Positions 1 to 10,919 are shown, counted from the stretch's first letter. The stretch: DNA of 64,000 nt from Aculops lycopersici (GCA_015350385.1 WNKI01000001.1:12273329-12337328), one strand, 5' to 3'. Notes: generated from the letters alone by a model not told the origin. Translations and numbers: made by a program.

Positions 1-2445
1 CGCCGCCTCTGTTGTTGTCGTCGCGAAAAGAGCGACAAAATACCAGCAGTCGAGGTAAGAGGAAATTCCAAGTGGATGGCTGGTGGCGCGTGCAATGAGT
101 GGCCTGAGCCGGAAGTTGTAACACGGACTGCGCAAGTGGTTGTTGCTGTTGATGTTGTTGTTGTCTTTGCTGCCGCTGCTTCTGCTTCTGTCCCTTGAAC
201 TTCAATTCGTCGATCGTCGATTTTGCGAATGAGAGTGGCGAGCCGGCGGCCGAGCGGCTTGCCACTTCATTCAACTCACTCGCTCGCTCGCCCGCCGAAC
301 CGTCCGATCAATTGAGGGGCGCAATTGCACTCGAGCCTCCAATAATAGTGCGGCCTCCAATAATGATCCTTTGCAATGTCATCGGTGGCAACGGCGGCGA
401 CTTGTGCTCGCGCCTCCGGTTGCCGGCGCCACCGATACTGCTGTTGCTGCAGCCGGCCCCAACTCTTCCACTCATGGGCGTCGACTGTGCCCCGGAATTT
501 GCGCCGCGCTGCCATGCTGAATTCGCATCCGCTTCCGCTTCCGCCGCCCCGACCCTTCAACAGCAACAACAACTATGACAACAGAAACAGCAATACCGAC
601 AGCGATGGCAACAACAACCAAAACAACCTTCACAATGCAGACATGGAGCGGAATCTGTTGCAATCAGCGCCGAGTTCAGTTTGGTCCACTGAACACTAAT
701 ACCAGGCGCACGAGACCAGACCAATCGATCCAATGTTCTACGCGCACTCACTGCTCGAGAGTCCCCGGCGCCGGCCTCGGTGTTGACCGGATCAGCTCGT
801 CGGTCCGACCGAGCGACTAGTCGACGGAATGACTGACTGACTGACTGGCTGGCTAGCTGAATGGCTGACTGGAGCCTCCTGGCGCCGCGCCCATCGAACT
901 CGTCGTCTCAGTCGGCTGACAACTACAATCCCTTAATTGGCCGCCCATTTCATCCGCCTGATTTATATCGAGCGACAGTGAGTTCCACTACATCAGATCA
1001 CAAGCAAAGCTGGGGAAGGCGGCGAGCGAGAGAGCAACTGATCGAGTGAGCAGGGGGAGCTCGCCATCCGCCAGAGGCTCTATAAGCTGCACATTCGGCC
1101 GGCCAGTCTGTCGGCTGCTCGTCATCGGTTTCGCCGGCTTCTCGTGCTCGTGTTCGTGTTTATGTTTAATGCAATTTTTATATCCCCTTCGTGTGGCAAG
1201 CTAGCCAGCCAGCCGGCCTGTCAAACAAACGAGGACGCGTCACTCGCTCGCAGTAACCCATTGTTCTTGGGTGCCGCTTGCCGCCCACCGGTCCGAACTT
1301 GGACTCGATCTTTTGGCGCACCCAAAAGTTTAGGGTTCACCGGATCCCCTCTTGCCGCCGGGTAAGGGCAACGGCAACCATGGTGGCGACAAAATCAGCC
1401 CACTGCTTTGCGCGCCAATTTAAAACCACCGCTGAGCTGTCAGCAGCAAGACTCTCCGCTACCAGAACCGCAAGCCGAGCACTCAAACCGGAGGCGAGGG
1501 TTAATTTGGTGAGCAAGTGAGCAAAGTAGACGAAATAGCAGTAACCAGGCGGCCGGGCGAGTAATTAATGTGTCACTCGGACGAGTTGCGAAAGTTTGGT
1601 CTAGTTTGGACAGTCGAAGAGGGGAACCGAATTAAGTTGCAGCTTTGCAAATTGTAGCGACAACCACCACGAGGAATCGATGCAAAGACTCAACTTGCAC
1701 GCCCACTAATTTGCGTGCTCGCATATTCATGGCCACAAACTCTCCCGTCGGCGGCCAGTTTGCAGCTCCTGGGTCGAGCTAGTAGCGGAACTCTATTCTG
1801 GTCGCCTGCATTTACTGATGGGCTCCAATTGAATCCGCCGCGGCCGATGAGAGTGGAAATTTGGCCGCCACCAACAAGACGCAAAGTCAGCAGAATTTGC
1901 ACCAACCAACGAGCAAAACGAGAGCCCAAACTTCGAAGCACTCGAGCATGGGGTTTAAATTTTAACATGCCGCTTCCTTCTTGTCAGCCGCAGTTCAGGT
2001 GGCGGCCATTTGGCGACTCGCTCTCACTTACCTGCTGCTAAATTGCGTTGAAAACAAGTGTGCCGTTATGAGTGAAGGGGGAAGGAGCGCGTCGACAATT
2101 ACGTCATCGCGTGTGTGTTTGTGGCGATTTGACTTGCTTCAGCTCGAACCTGGGCTCGAAGCGCCGAGAAATGAACTCATTGGAATTTGGCTGGTCATTA
2201 GAGAGGAGAGAAAGTTTGCAGCTAGTGCGATTCGTCACGCGCTCGATGCTCTTTTGCCTCGAGTTGGCCGATGTTCAGTTGCGCCTAGCGCCAGCAACGG
2301 CCATCACGATGACGATGGCAAAGACGACGCCGCAAACTCGCGATGCCCTCGGGCAACACACACTGGCTAGCGGCCATCGACGACGACGACTCGCGCCAAG
2401 GTCAAAAGCGCAGTCAACTCAATACTCAAATAGCAGCCAACTTAC
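1..2445. other. Gene-poor left end, probably intron of the alpha-catulin-like gene
   Basis: No coding exon is supported here. The downstream part of the alpha-catulin-like gene (minus strand) must lie further left, because its last visible exon ends at 2446 with a good GTAAG donor and no catulin-like sequence was recognised in this stretch. Several isolated donor-like sites occur (for example minus strand near 2030, plus strand near 55), but none closes a convincing exon. The rest is simple-sequence-rich DNA. Confidence 0.5.
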
Positions 2446-5400
2446 CTGAAGTCGGCCAATTGCGTCGTGTGCGCTGCGCCCGCCGTTGCGGGTTTCCAGA
2501 AAGTAGCCCATTATTTCGAGCGGCGCCTCCGGCTTTTCCTGCCTCTTGGCTCTATCCTGTCGCTCTTGTCTCTCCTGTTGACGGTGTTGGTGTTGGTTGT
2601 GGTGTTGCTGCTGACTAGCTTGCTGGTGGTGGCTAAACGGATGGCAGGCGAGCTGCTTGGTGGTCGATGATGGCCACTGGCGGCGGCCGTCGACCACTTC
2701 CGGCGGCCCCGCTTCGGCGCCGCGCATCGACGAGTCCCTCTGGCCGGGGGCATACAAATTGAAGACACAACATTTCACTATGGCCATAATGATGCTCATT
2801 GAGGCTCTAATTTGCGCCGCAACCGAGCGGCGCGTTTCCAAACCCAGCGACGAGCGTAACTCGGCCCCATTGAGCCGCAGGCAACACTTGCTAGCCGATA
2901 ACAGCAGCAGAATCAACCTGTCGATGGTTAACCTATACAATTAGATTTTTGTAGCGCAACGAGAAAGGATATTTTTGCACGAGTTAGTTGGAATTACGGT
3001 CTGATCATCTCGCCAAGTCAGTAATTTTCAGCACCAACAAATTGAGGGCAGAGCTGATTAACTCTCGAGTTGCAACTTACCTGTTGACTTGGAATAAAGT
3101 TTGCATATCCTGAAGTTGAGTTTCTATCGGGTGTGCATGCGCCGAAACGTGTCGCTGGTCTTGCACCTTGTTAAGCCGATTGGCATTGGTTTAAGTGGGC
3201 GTGGCGGGCGAAGATTTTGGGTAGGTTAGAGGGGCGTGTCGAGGTCAGCCCGAGAGGCTAATTCATGCTGACTAATGGGCTACATTTTCAAGGCAAAATT
3301 TCGCTTCGGATAGCTGGTTTCGCAGAGTCGAGCTTCATAAACTAGACATGGACAAGACTCGTGGCTCGTCAACTACTTTGACTGGCAGTGGACTCAAGTG
3401 GTTGCATTCAAGTTCGCTCCTCCTCATTCCTCGAGAACTCAAGAGGCGTCATGTCACTACTCAAACTCTTTCCCAGTCTTCGTCTCTCGTTGTCGAGCCA
3501 AAGTATAGAGTTGTGTGTTTGAGCGAGAGAGAGAGAGAGAGAGAGAAATGAAAACTAGAGTAAGTTTCTGGTGAGACTCTTTCCGGTAACTCGATGTTAG
3601 TTCTCGAGAGTTTGCGGCATCCGATGAGAAAATCTCGGCGCCGATGGTCCAAGTCTCTAGCTGCGTGTCGTCCAACAACTCCACCCTCATCTCTTTCGCC
3701 AACGAGAGGGTATCAGCTTTCAACTTCCGCTCGTCGGTGTGTCGCCCTAGCGCCGGGAGAGTTTTCATTGTCTCGCGGCGCCACTCGATCCGCCGGCCGG
3801 CGGAAGTGGCGCCACCGTCGCCGAGAGTAAGAGGAGAATGAGACAACAGCGACGCCACGAGCAGCTGGCGCCAAGACGTCCATTTGCCGAGAGATGTACC
3901 GCTGCAAGCATCCAATAGCCAGCAGGCCAGTCGGCAAGCTCGCTGCACTTACCTCTACATCGCTCCTGTCCAGCGGCGAGTCGTTTGTGGCTCTCATCCC
4001 CGTGGTGGTCGTTGTTGTCGCCTGTATCATGGCAAATTGTGAGCTAGAGGAGTTCGAGTGGCCGAGTGGTTGATGTTGAAGTTGGTGCACCAACGAGAGC
4101 GGGTTCGTGTGCTCCAATCCAACCCCATTTGGCGAATCGTAGTCCGCCGTAACTCGCTGCGAGTTCCGTCGGCCCGAAATCTCGGGGTTGGCCGCAGTGC
4201 CCAGACGACGCGTTAGGCGGCCGCCGAGCTGGTGGGCGTGACTGGCGTGTGCCGCCAACATGATGCACTGGCCGAGATTGACAAGCTCAGTGCTGAGCTC
4301 GCCAAAGGCGCGCAGTAAATGGCTGTAGTTGGCCACGTTGTCCGCGCGGTCGGCAAGCTCGAGCTGCTGGTTTATCGGAGTTAGAGATTGCGGTTGTATG
4401 TAGTGTTCCGTGCGAGTTGCGTTAGTTCCGGTTGTTGGGCGCCATGTTTGTTTGTCGTGCGGGCGGCGCGTTTGGTCGACGGATATATTTAGCCAGCCAG
4501 TCAGCGTTGTGGTTGTCCAAATGTTCAGCCGCCGTCCCATTGGATGTCCATTTGAGGTACGAATTTTTGTGAGTTTTTCCAGAGGTTAGTTCGTGGCGCC
4601 GGTCCAATTCGTTTAAAGTTGACAGGCGATCATTTTTGCGGCGTCCAGTTGCGTGCAAAAGTCGCGAGAGTATATTTAGTTTTTTAAGTTTAGTTCATCG
4701 GTGTATTTTGGTCGTCGGTGCGCAATTTCATTAGGCGAGAGTGGGGTAGAGTGAGAGAATTGATAGATGAGGTTAGCGGCGGCTTCTATTGTTGGATTGG
4801 ACCCCTTTGCTTTCTCTCTCTCTCGCTCGCTGCGGCCAGCCAGCCAGCCGGCGCCAAGTTGGACAAGTTTTGTTCCTCTTCTGGCCGGAGCGAGTTGGGC
4901 TGTTGGGTCGGGGAGCTTGGCGCAGCTCAAGGTCGCAAATGGCGCCGCGCTGGTCGCAGCTGCTGTTGGCCAAGACCGAACGCTGGCGGCTGTCGGCCAG
5001 GTAAGCGGAGTCGGCATCGTTGCTTGGGCTCTCAGAAAAATGGGACACACAAACTATAAATTGCCCATGGGCTTGGCCCCGCTCGCCATTCATACTCAGA
5101 CTCAGACTCAGCCGGCCAGCAGCCAGTATCAAGCCACCTCCGTCTTCGCCACCACAAGCAGCAGAAGCAATGGCAAAGGCAGCGGCAGAAGCGGCGAGCT
5201 CGCAACACCAGACGCGACCCATCGGTGATTTATTGGAATTCTTCATCTCGGTGGCGGCAACTCGAGTGCCAGCCGCTGAGTCGCTAGGTCCCGACTAACC
5301 GACTGGCCGAAGCTTTGTGAGAGTAATGGCACCAGAGCCGCCGAGTGGTATTCACATTCACATTCTCGCTCGCATTCGCATTCACATCCAAACACACACT

Positions 5401-7417
5401 TTCTCTTCCAACTCTACAGACACCAACACCCGGCAGCACCAACCGCCGTCGCCACTCACCAACAACTTGGCGGCCCGCAACTAGCGTATAAATCTTGTCC
5501 TCCCCGTAGCTTCGTGGCAACTTCCGGCAAAGTTGGCGACTCGAGTGTCGCCTTGTGTTCTCTCATTCAGCCGCCATTGGTGCTGCCGCTGCTACTCCTC
5601 TGGGGCAGCGGGATGAGGCTTGCATACACGTTGTGCGTAAATTTGTCTTTGCGCTTGAGTTGCGCTCTCTGCTCGCGGCTTCGGGAGCTCCAACTCCAGA
5701 GAGACATTAGCATAAGCCACACGAATTGGATAGAGATGGACCAGACCATTGGAGTCAGTGGGAAAAGACACACGTTTGTATTGGAGGGGAAAAGTGTGTG
5801 CCTCGCGGCCAGCAAGTCGAACGAGAAGTGTGAACATAAAACGTTCACTTCTCTTGCAAACAACTTTCGTCGAGGAGGAAACTTGCTCTTTTTGGCAAAA
5901 CTAAAACTTATAACGGGAACAAGTTTCTTCCATTCGGATCATTCGATTTAGCTACCTGAGCGGAGCGAACCAAGGAAAACTCTCGATCGGTAGCGAGCCC
6001 GAAACTAAGTAAACTGGAGATGTTCTCCAGTTTACTTGGTTTCTCTCCTGTCGTCGCGCGTCACTTCCGTTGTCGTGATCGCGCTCGTCGTTCGCGTGCA
6101 AACTCAAAATTACAACCTCCCTTGGCAAATGAAACGCTCACTTACCATGCCAAATCTAGGCGCAGGGTTTGGCCAGAATGCTGGCGGAACCAAGCGACCT
6201 GAACTCTCGTGGCGCCAAGGAGCCGGGTCGAGGGCAAAATGGAGCCAACGAGGCCCGCGTCCAAAGGTTGCTCTGGATACACAAAACAACTCGACCTAAT
6301 TTCGCGCCAATCGGCCGGCTGATTGGCGCAGCAGTCCTCCTCCCAATTTTGCTCTTTTTATCCCTCTCTCTCTCTCTCTAACTTTCTACTCTCTCTTAAG
6401 CTTCCTTTTGTTTTCTCACTCTGTAAGTCGCTAGTTGTTGTTGCTGTTGTCTTTATTGTTGACGGCGGACAGAATAGTGCAAGATTTTAGCCACTTTTAT
6501 CCCACGAACCGAGCCAACAGAACTCGACACTCCCGCTCGGCGGCGCGAGCGGAGGATTGAATCACCAGCCAAGAGAGAAAAGTTTTGCCGCTCGGTGGTT
6601 ATCTGCGCCTCGAACTCTTCCAAACGAAAACTGCCAACTCTAATGAGAGTGTCCGCGCAAGATAAGCCGATAGTTCGATGGTTGGCTGGCTTCTCGCAGT
6701 CAGTTGGCTTGTGGGCATGTCGGGTGGTTCTCTCTGCGTTTATAGCTTTGTGGTGGTTCTGCCACCAAATCTCGGCTCTCGGAAAAGGTGGAGGGGAATC
6801 GGAAAAACTCGTCAATAGGCTTACCTTTGCGGCCTCCAGATTGGCGCCGGGATTTTTTGTGTGGCAGTCATGTGGCTGTCGCTGTTGTAATTGTTGTTGT
6901 TGTTGTTGGTATTGCTGCTGCTGCCGCTGCTCCTCCGCTTGGCCCCAAAGCACCGTGTCCACCAGGTAGAGGATCTTGGCTACACTGGCCACCAAAGTCT
7001 TAGCTGCCCGCACAAGAGTCGCCTGATTTGAGTAGGTGAACAGGTGTGCGTTTCGCTCAAAGTTGCGCTCGAGTTGCGGCTCGTTTGCCAAGACGCGCAA
7101 CGAGCTTACCGCGGAATTCGGGGGAGCAGCAACCACTTGCTGCTGCTTCTGTTGTTGCTGGAGCGACTCGCTCAGCGGCCGCCGCACGCAATCGGACCTC
7201 AACTCCACCGACTGCTGGTGGCAGAACAGGTTGCGCAGGTGATCGATTAGAAGGGCTGAGTTGCGCGACTCGCCGGCTGCCTCGTGAACTTGATCGCGGA
7301 TTTCGGGTTTGTCGTCGGCAAGACTGCAGGCGGCCGATAGGAACTGCTCGACGCTCGCCAAATTCAGCCGAATCGCTGCGAGCAGCTCGACGCTGCGCAG
7401 CATGATGCCGCCAACCA
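2446..7417 (-). CDS. CTNNAL1: Alpha-catulin-like protein (vinculin/alpha-catenin family), partial, four exons
   Basis: Alpha-catulin is a cytoplasmic vinculin/alpha-catenin relative that scaffolds Rho signalling and ion channels. Four minus-strand exons join in frame: 6825..7417, 3953..4366 (start could be 4363), 3081..3109 and 2446..2932. The first carries helices like catulin's N-terminal part, including the motif VRAAKTLVASVAKILYLVD, then a Gln-rich insert. The second carries NYSHLLRAFGELSTELVNLG, matching the catulin stretch around FSQFGNEMVEFAHL. The fourth carries LILLLLSASKCCLRL, matching MLLTASKTCLR, followed by a long His/Gln-rich insert. Phases agree at each junction (0/0, 0/0, 2/2). 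The 29-bp third exon is needed to keep frame. The upstream first exon was not found; an internal ATG at 7403 could serve as the start instead. The gene continues off the left edge. Confidence 0.72.
3525..3547. repeat. (GA)n microsatellite
   Basis: Uninterrupted GA dinucleotide run inside the catulin intron between the exons at 3109 and 3953. Confidence 0.9.
4367..6824. other. Large intron of the alpha-catulin-like gene
   Basis: This lies between the phase-0 donor at 6824 and the phase-0 acceptor near 4367. No exon is supported inside it. It contains a long near-perfect hairpin at 6001-6043 and a CT-rich tract near 6363-6379. At about 2.5 kb it is far larger than the 68-262 bp introns in the rest of the window. 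Confidence 0.6.
6001..6043. repeat. Near-perfect inverted repeat (hairpin)
   Basis: Arms of 20 bases (6001-6020 and 6024-6043) are reverse complements with one mismatch, separated by TGT. The core arm is AGTAAACTGGAGA. It sits inside a catulin intron. Confidence 0.85.
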
Positions 7418-8190
7418 CTTGTTAGCTTCTCTCTCCCTTTCTCCTCTTCTCGTTTGCTCCTAATCCTTAATCTTGAGCTTCAAAAAAAATTGTTGGCTCC
7501 ACTTGCCGGCAACATGATGTTGCGCCTTCTCTTTTATTTCTGAAATCTTGCATCAATAAATCTCTTGAATCTTCCTCTAGATTGAATCTATTCTAAAATG
7601 CATCTTTAATCTTTCCTCTCAACTCTCGATCCCATTTGCCGGTAAAAACTTCAGCTCTCCTACTGGCGGCACTCGCGACCAAAATTCGAATGCCACTGGC
7701 GAGCTGAGTTCTCTGGTTGCTGGTTTCCGGAAGTTTATTTCGTGATGAGCTCGATTGCGCAATCGCAGCCAGCATAAAAATGGACTCTTCCTAGTGCCGA
7801 ATTCGACACTAACGCCACCAAGCGGAACCTCCCGGTGACCCTGCGACGTGCACGTGCAAAGCTCCATTCGGCAAGCTTCTTGAGCCGAGCTCATTACGGA
7901 GCGCCTCAAGAGCATTAGATAAATCATAAGTTCTTTCCAAGTTTCCGTTTTCTGCTGGAAAGAAACCACTGAGAATAACTCATTTTGCAAACTATCTGAG
8001 GGCATCTCGCTCACAGCTAATTTTGACTCCACCTCAAATTGTACCCACGTCCTTTTGTTTGAGTTACAAAACTTGAATTGCACCTTATTTCGACTACTAT
8101 AATTTGTCTCTAAAATGGGAAAAAGGGGCTAAACCATGCGATCATAAGTCATTACAAGTTTGACAAAACGATAAACTTCGAGCGGGTAGT
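7418..8190. other. Intergenic or upstream intronic stretch, no gene seen
   Basis: This stretch lies upstream of the first recognised catulin exon. I found no catulin-like first exon and no other supported coding sequence. Open frames here look like chance. Confidence 0.4.
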
Positions 8191-9250
8191 TTGAAGCTTG
8201 AAGCGAGGCATGCGACAAGACGAGTCATTAATCTACCTGTCGATTTGGTTTATCTCGATTCTCAAGCGACAAGCTTTCTAATTGCTTTCTACGGAACTAT
8301 TTTTCGCTTCAACTTCTTCTTCCCGATGCTAGCGAACGATCGGATTGTCGTATGCCTTAGCAAAAGATGCAGGCTTCCGGACGGCCATTACAAGAATGGC
8401 ATCACATGCAGTCAAGATCCTAGTTTCTTCATTAGACACCTGAGGATCCTGACTGAATGTGATGGCATTAGAATTTGAGGAGGATCACCTGACACTACGA
8501 GGTACTCAGTTTTCGAAGATGTAACCGAATGATGTTGTTCCGACTGCATATGGCGCACCGGAAGAGTAAGTTTATCAGGACTACGTTAAGTCGTTCGCAA
8601 CAGTAAAGAAACTACCTAGAGGTCAGGCAAGCAGCCGCCTTACGTAACTTTGTCCCTAGAAGTTGATGAATGTTTTCCTGCTTTTGGCAGATCCTATATA
8701 TGGTCAAATTACTCAAGTCTAAGTAAACAAGGAGAGAAATACGGTGATAACATTTGTTTTTTGATATTGATCTAATCCATTGACAAATCATCTCTTGATA
8801 AAGTAAAGTTAATTCGGAAGCTCCCTATTACATTCTTCATGAGTAGTTTCTTCCTCGTCTTTGCAGCCAACAAAAGGAGTGCCGATGTACTTAGCAAGCT
8901 CTTCTACACGCTGGCCATTTATCAAAAAGTGCAAAATAAATTACGCGAGTCCATTTTGGTGGATGGCGTTGAGTCTGAGTATTCAACAAGGTGCATCATT
9001 GGAACTATGTGCCTCACTAATTGGCTGTGCTGGTGTATTGAAGAAGCCTATCGAAACTAAAGAAGGCTTCACGGTGCCTGAGGGATCGTTTGTAGTTCCG
9101 CAGGTTCACTCGATCCACAGGTTGCCTCAACACTGGATCCCCGAAGCCGAGGAGTTCAAGCCGCAGCGTCGGGCGGACACCCGCCACTTTCACCCGATGC
9201 CCTTTGGTGCCGGCAAAAGGGGATGCCCCGGTGAGGAAATTACGATGATT
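8191..9250 (+). pseudogene. Decayed cytochrome P450 (CYP2-clan-like)
   Basis: Pieces of a P450 occur in the right order but in different frames with stops between them. Around 8191-8478 an N-terminal-like stretch reads YGTIF, NDRIVVCL and later HYKNGITCSQ, resembling the region before helix C. Around 8839-8955 is an I/J-helix-like segment ending YQKVQNKLRES. Around 9055-9240, in another frame, comes a typical run GFTVPEGSFVVPQVHSIHR and the haem-binding loop FGAGKRGCPGE with its cysteine. The ExxR region is not recognisable and the usual threonine motif of helix I is lost. Shortly after the haem loop the frame runs into a MITE and stops. At least one frameshift and several stops make this a pseudogene. 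The family is clear; the clan is a guess. Confidence 0.75.
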
Positions 9251-9251
9251 A

Positions 9252-9412
9252 CACTGGCCGTCAGGTTTTTTGCCCCATGAGTTTTTCAATTGTTTTTCTG
9301 TGCGCACGTTGGTTTCTATGGGAAATTCGCTTTAATAAACGTAAACACTGCGCCAAATTATTTTTTATTCTCTCATTGAATCTCCGTGGGGCAAAAAACC
9401 TGACGGCCAGTG
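9252..9412. mobile_element. 161-bp MITE, Tc1/mariner type, with TA target duplication
   Basis: Perfect 26-bp terminal inverted repeats at 9252-9277 and 9387-9412 begin CACTGGCCGTCAGG and are flanked on both sides by TA (9250-9251 and 9413-9414). The interior is short, AT-rich and non-coding. Size, perfect TIRs and a TA duplication are typical of a non-autonomous Tc1/mariner derivative. The TIR differs from that of the larger element at 13846. It interrupts the P450 remnant just after the haem-binding loop. Confidence 0.85.
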
Positions 9413-9600
9413 TAGAGACATTGATGTGCGCAAGATGCTAAACGAGGCACCATTTCTCCCCTTTCTCTCCTTTGGCGAACAGACTAACATCGAGTTTTCG
9501 CGCCTAAGATTAATATGCTGAATAAATTTAGAATAAGAGATGTGTTTTCTTTGGACGAAATAATTTATCTGATCATTGGATTGCGTTTAATGATGAGAAT

Positions 9601-10596
9601 CTACTCATAACAGTGCTCTCTAGCCGGGTATGAACCCTCCGAAACTTCGCGAGCGTAGTTGACAGCAGCATCGTACAAAATTTGACTCATACTTGCGTAC
9701 CGCTTCACAAATTTGGGCGCTCTAGCCAGCTTAAACTTCTCACCTCCACCTGTTACGCTGCCACTTTGCTCGCCGAGATACTGGGGCGCGCCTGTGGCCT
9801 TGCTAGCTTCGGGCGCCGTAAAACCGGCCATGTCATGCCAGACGAGAATCTGGGCGTCCAAGTTGGGGCCTGCCCCGATGCCAATCACTGGGATACTCAA
9901 TCTTTGGGTCAGCATCTGGCCCACTTCGCTCGGTACCATCTCGACGACGCAAGCAAAGGCTCCCGACTCCTGGAGGGCAAGTGCATCTGCAACCAACTGT
10001 TCCGCTTGCTGCTCGCCTCGAGCCTGGATCTTGTAGCCGCCGATGGTGTGCTCGCTTTGTGGCGTGAAGCCAACATGCGCCACGACAGGTATACCTGATT
10101 GCGTAAGCAACTTTACGTGCTTCACATACTCGCGGCCGCCCTCCAGTTTTACCGCCTGCACCTGAGCCTCTTTCATGAAACGAATTGCGTTCTTGAGGCA
10201 AACTTCGGGCGATTCCTGGTAGCTACCGAAGGGCAGGTCGACCACAACTAGTGACCGCTCGCAACCCGCGGCAACGGCCCGCGCTAATGGAATTAGTTCG
10301 TCCATAGTGACGGGTAATGTTGACTTGTAGCCATAGACCATTTGGGCCGCCGAGTCACCCACTAAAAGACACGGAATCATTGCCTTATCAAAGACACGGG
10401 CGCTAATTGTATCATAGGAAGTGAGCATTGCCCACTTTTCTCCCCTTCGCTTGGCCTCCTGCAAATCGGATACTCTAATTTTCTTCTTTGTAGCTAGATA
10501 GCCGATTTTTGGTTGCCGTCCATCTTGAGGCTCTGTCTTGGCCACTGCCGCCGACGCATCCTGCATTGTGCTCGAAGGTTGACTGCTCGGGTCCAT
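9601..10596 (-). CDS. panB: 3-methyl-2-oxobutanoate hydroxymethyltransferase (ketopantoate hydroxymethyltransferase)
   Basis: PanB adds a hydroxymethyl group from methylenetetrahydrofolate to 3-methyl-2-oxobutanoate, the first committed step of pantothenate synthesis. The 331-residue product shows the family signature throughout: EKWAMLTSYD near the N-terminus, LLVGDSAAQMVYGY (metal and substrate loop), VVVDLPFGSY, AVKLEGG, AHVGFTPQSEHTIGGY, the EMVPSE stretch with the catalytic glutamate, and IGIGAGPNLDAQILVWHDM. The wording is closest, from memory, to actinobacterial PanB. It ends FVKRYA...EHCYE like those proteins, but a Gly/Ser/Ala-rich insert of about 30 residues separates the barrel from that tail. 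The first in-frame ATG is at 10596; the frame stays open upstream without ATG. There are no introns. It lies head-to-head with the neurochondrin-like gene. Animals normally lack PanB, so horizontal transfer is inferred. No panC is seen. Confidence 0.93.
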   Translation of the reverse strand: MDPSSQPSSTMQDASAAVAKTEPQDGRQPKIGYLATKKKIRVSDLQEAKRRGEKWAMLTSYDTISARVFDKAMIPCLLVGDSAAQMVYGYKSTLPVTMDELIPLARAVAAGCERSLVVVDLPFGSYQESPEVCLKNAIRFMKEAQVQAVKLEGGREYVKHVKLLTQSGIPVVAHVGFTPQSEHTIGGYKIQARGEQQAEQLVADALALQESGAFACVVEMVPSEVGQMLTQRLSIPVIGIGAGPNLDAQILVWHDMAGFTAPEASKATGAPQYLGEQSGSVTGGGEKFKLARAPKFVKRYASMSQILYDAAVNYAREVSEGSYPAREHCYE

Positions 10597-10919
10597 CTTG
10601 TTGTTGTTTTTGCTGAGGTAAGTCAGGTGGTTTAGAATATTACCATGATATGAAAATAATATTGACAAGTTTTAGTTTGGTGGAATTGGTCTAGTTTCGA
10701 GCAAGTCGTGGCCAGTTTTATGAGCAACTGTTGGCGTGAACTCAAAACTTCGTCGCTCACTTTTTGCACAAAAATGCAAGTGCCAGCTTCTCGGGAAGTT
10801 CGCTTGTGATTCGTCATTACCTTGGGCCATTATTTTTGTAAACAAATAGACTTATTCAAAATCCTCTCACCCATTCTAATGGCTCATTGTATCTTTGTAG
10901 AATTATTTCCAAAACAAAA
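10597..10919. promoter_or_regulatory. Divergent intergenic region between panB and the neurochondrin-like gene
   Basis: These 323 bases separate two start codons that face away from each other, so the stretch must hold the promoters or 5' UTRs of both genes. No clear TATA box was picked out. An ATG-GCC-CAA-G followed by GTAATG occurs on the minus strand near 10834, but it does not join panB in frame. Confidence 0.4.

Noticed and set aside
195..1049. Several open frames in the left end
   Set aside because: Low-complexity, overlapping frames on both strands without recognisable domains; fits intron or intergenic DNA.
2032..2300. Possible next catulin exon ending at a CAG|GTAAGT donor near 2030 (minus)
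   Set aside because: No frame through it stays open back to an acceptor, and the weak EHRxR resemblance is broken by a stop.
3713..4540. Whole 275-residue minus-strand frame as a gene
   Set aside because: Only 3953-4366 is exon; the ends pass beyond a good donor and acceptor of the catulin-like gene.
9601..10596. Bacterial contamination as the source of panB
   Set aside because: The gene is embedded between eukaryotic genes and transposon remnants without bacterial neighbours; only an assembly join error would allow contamination.
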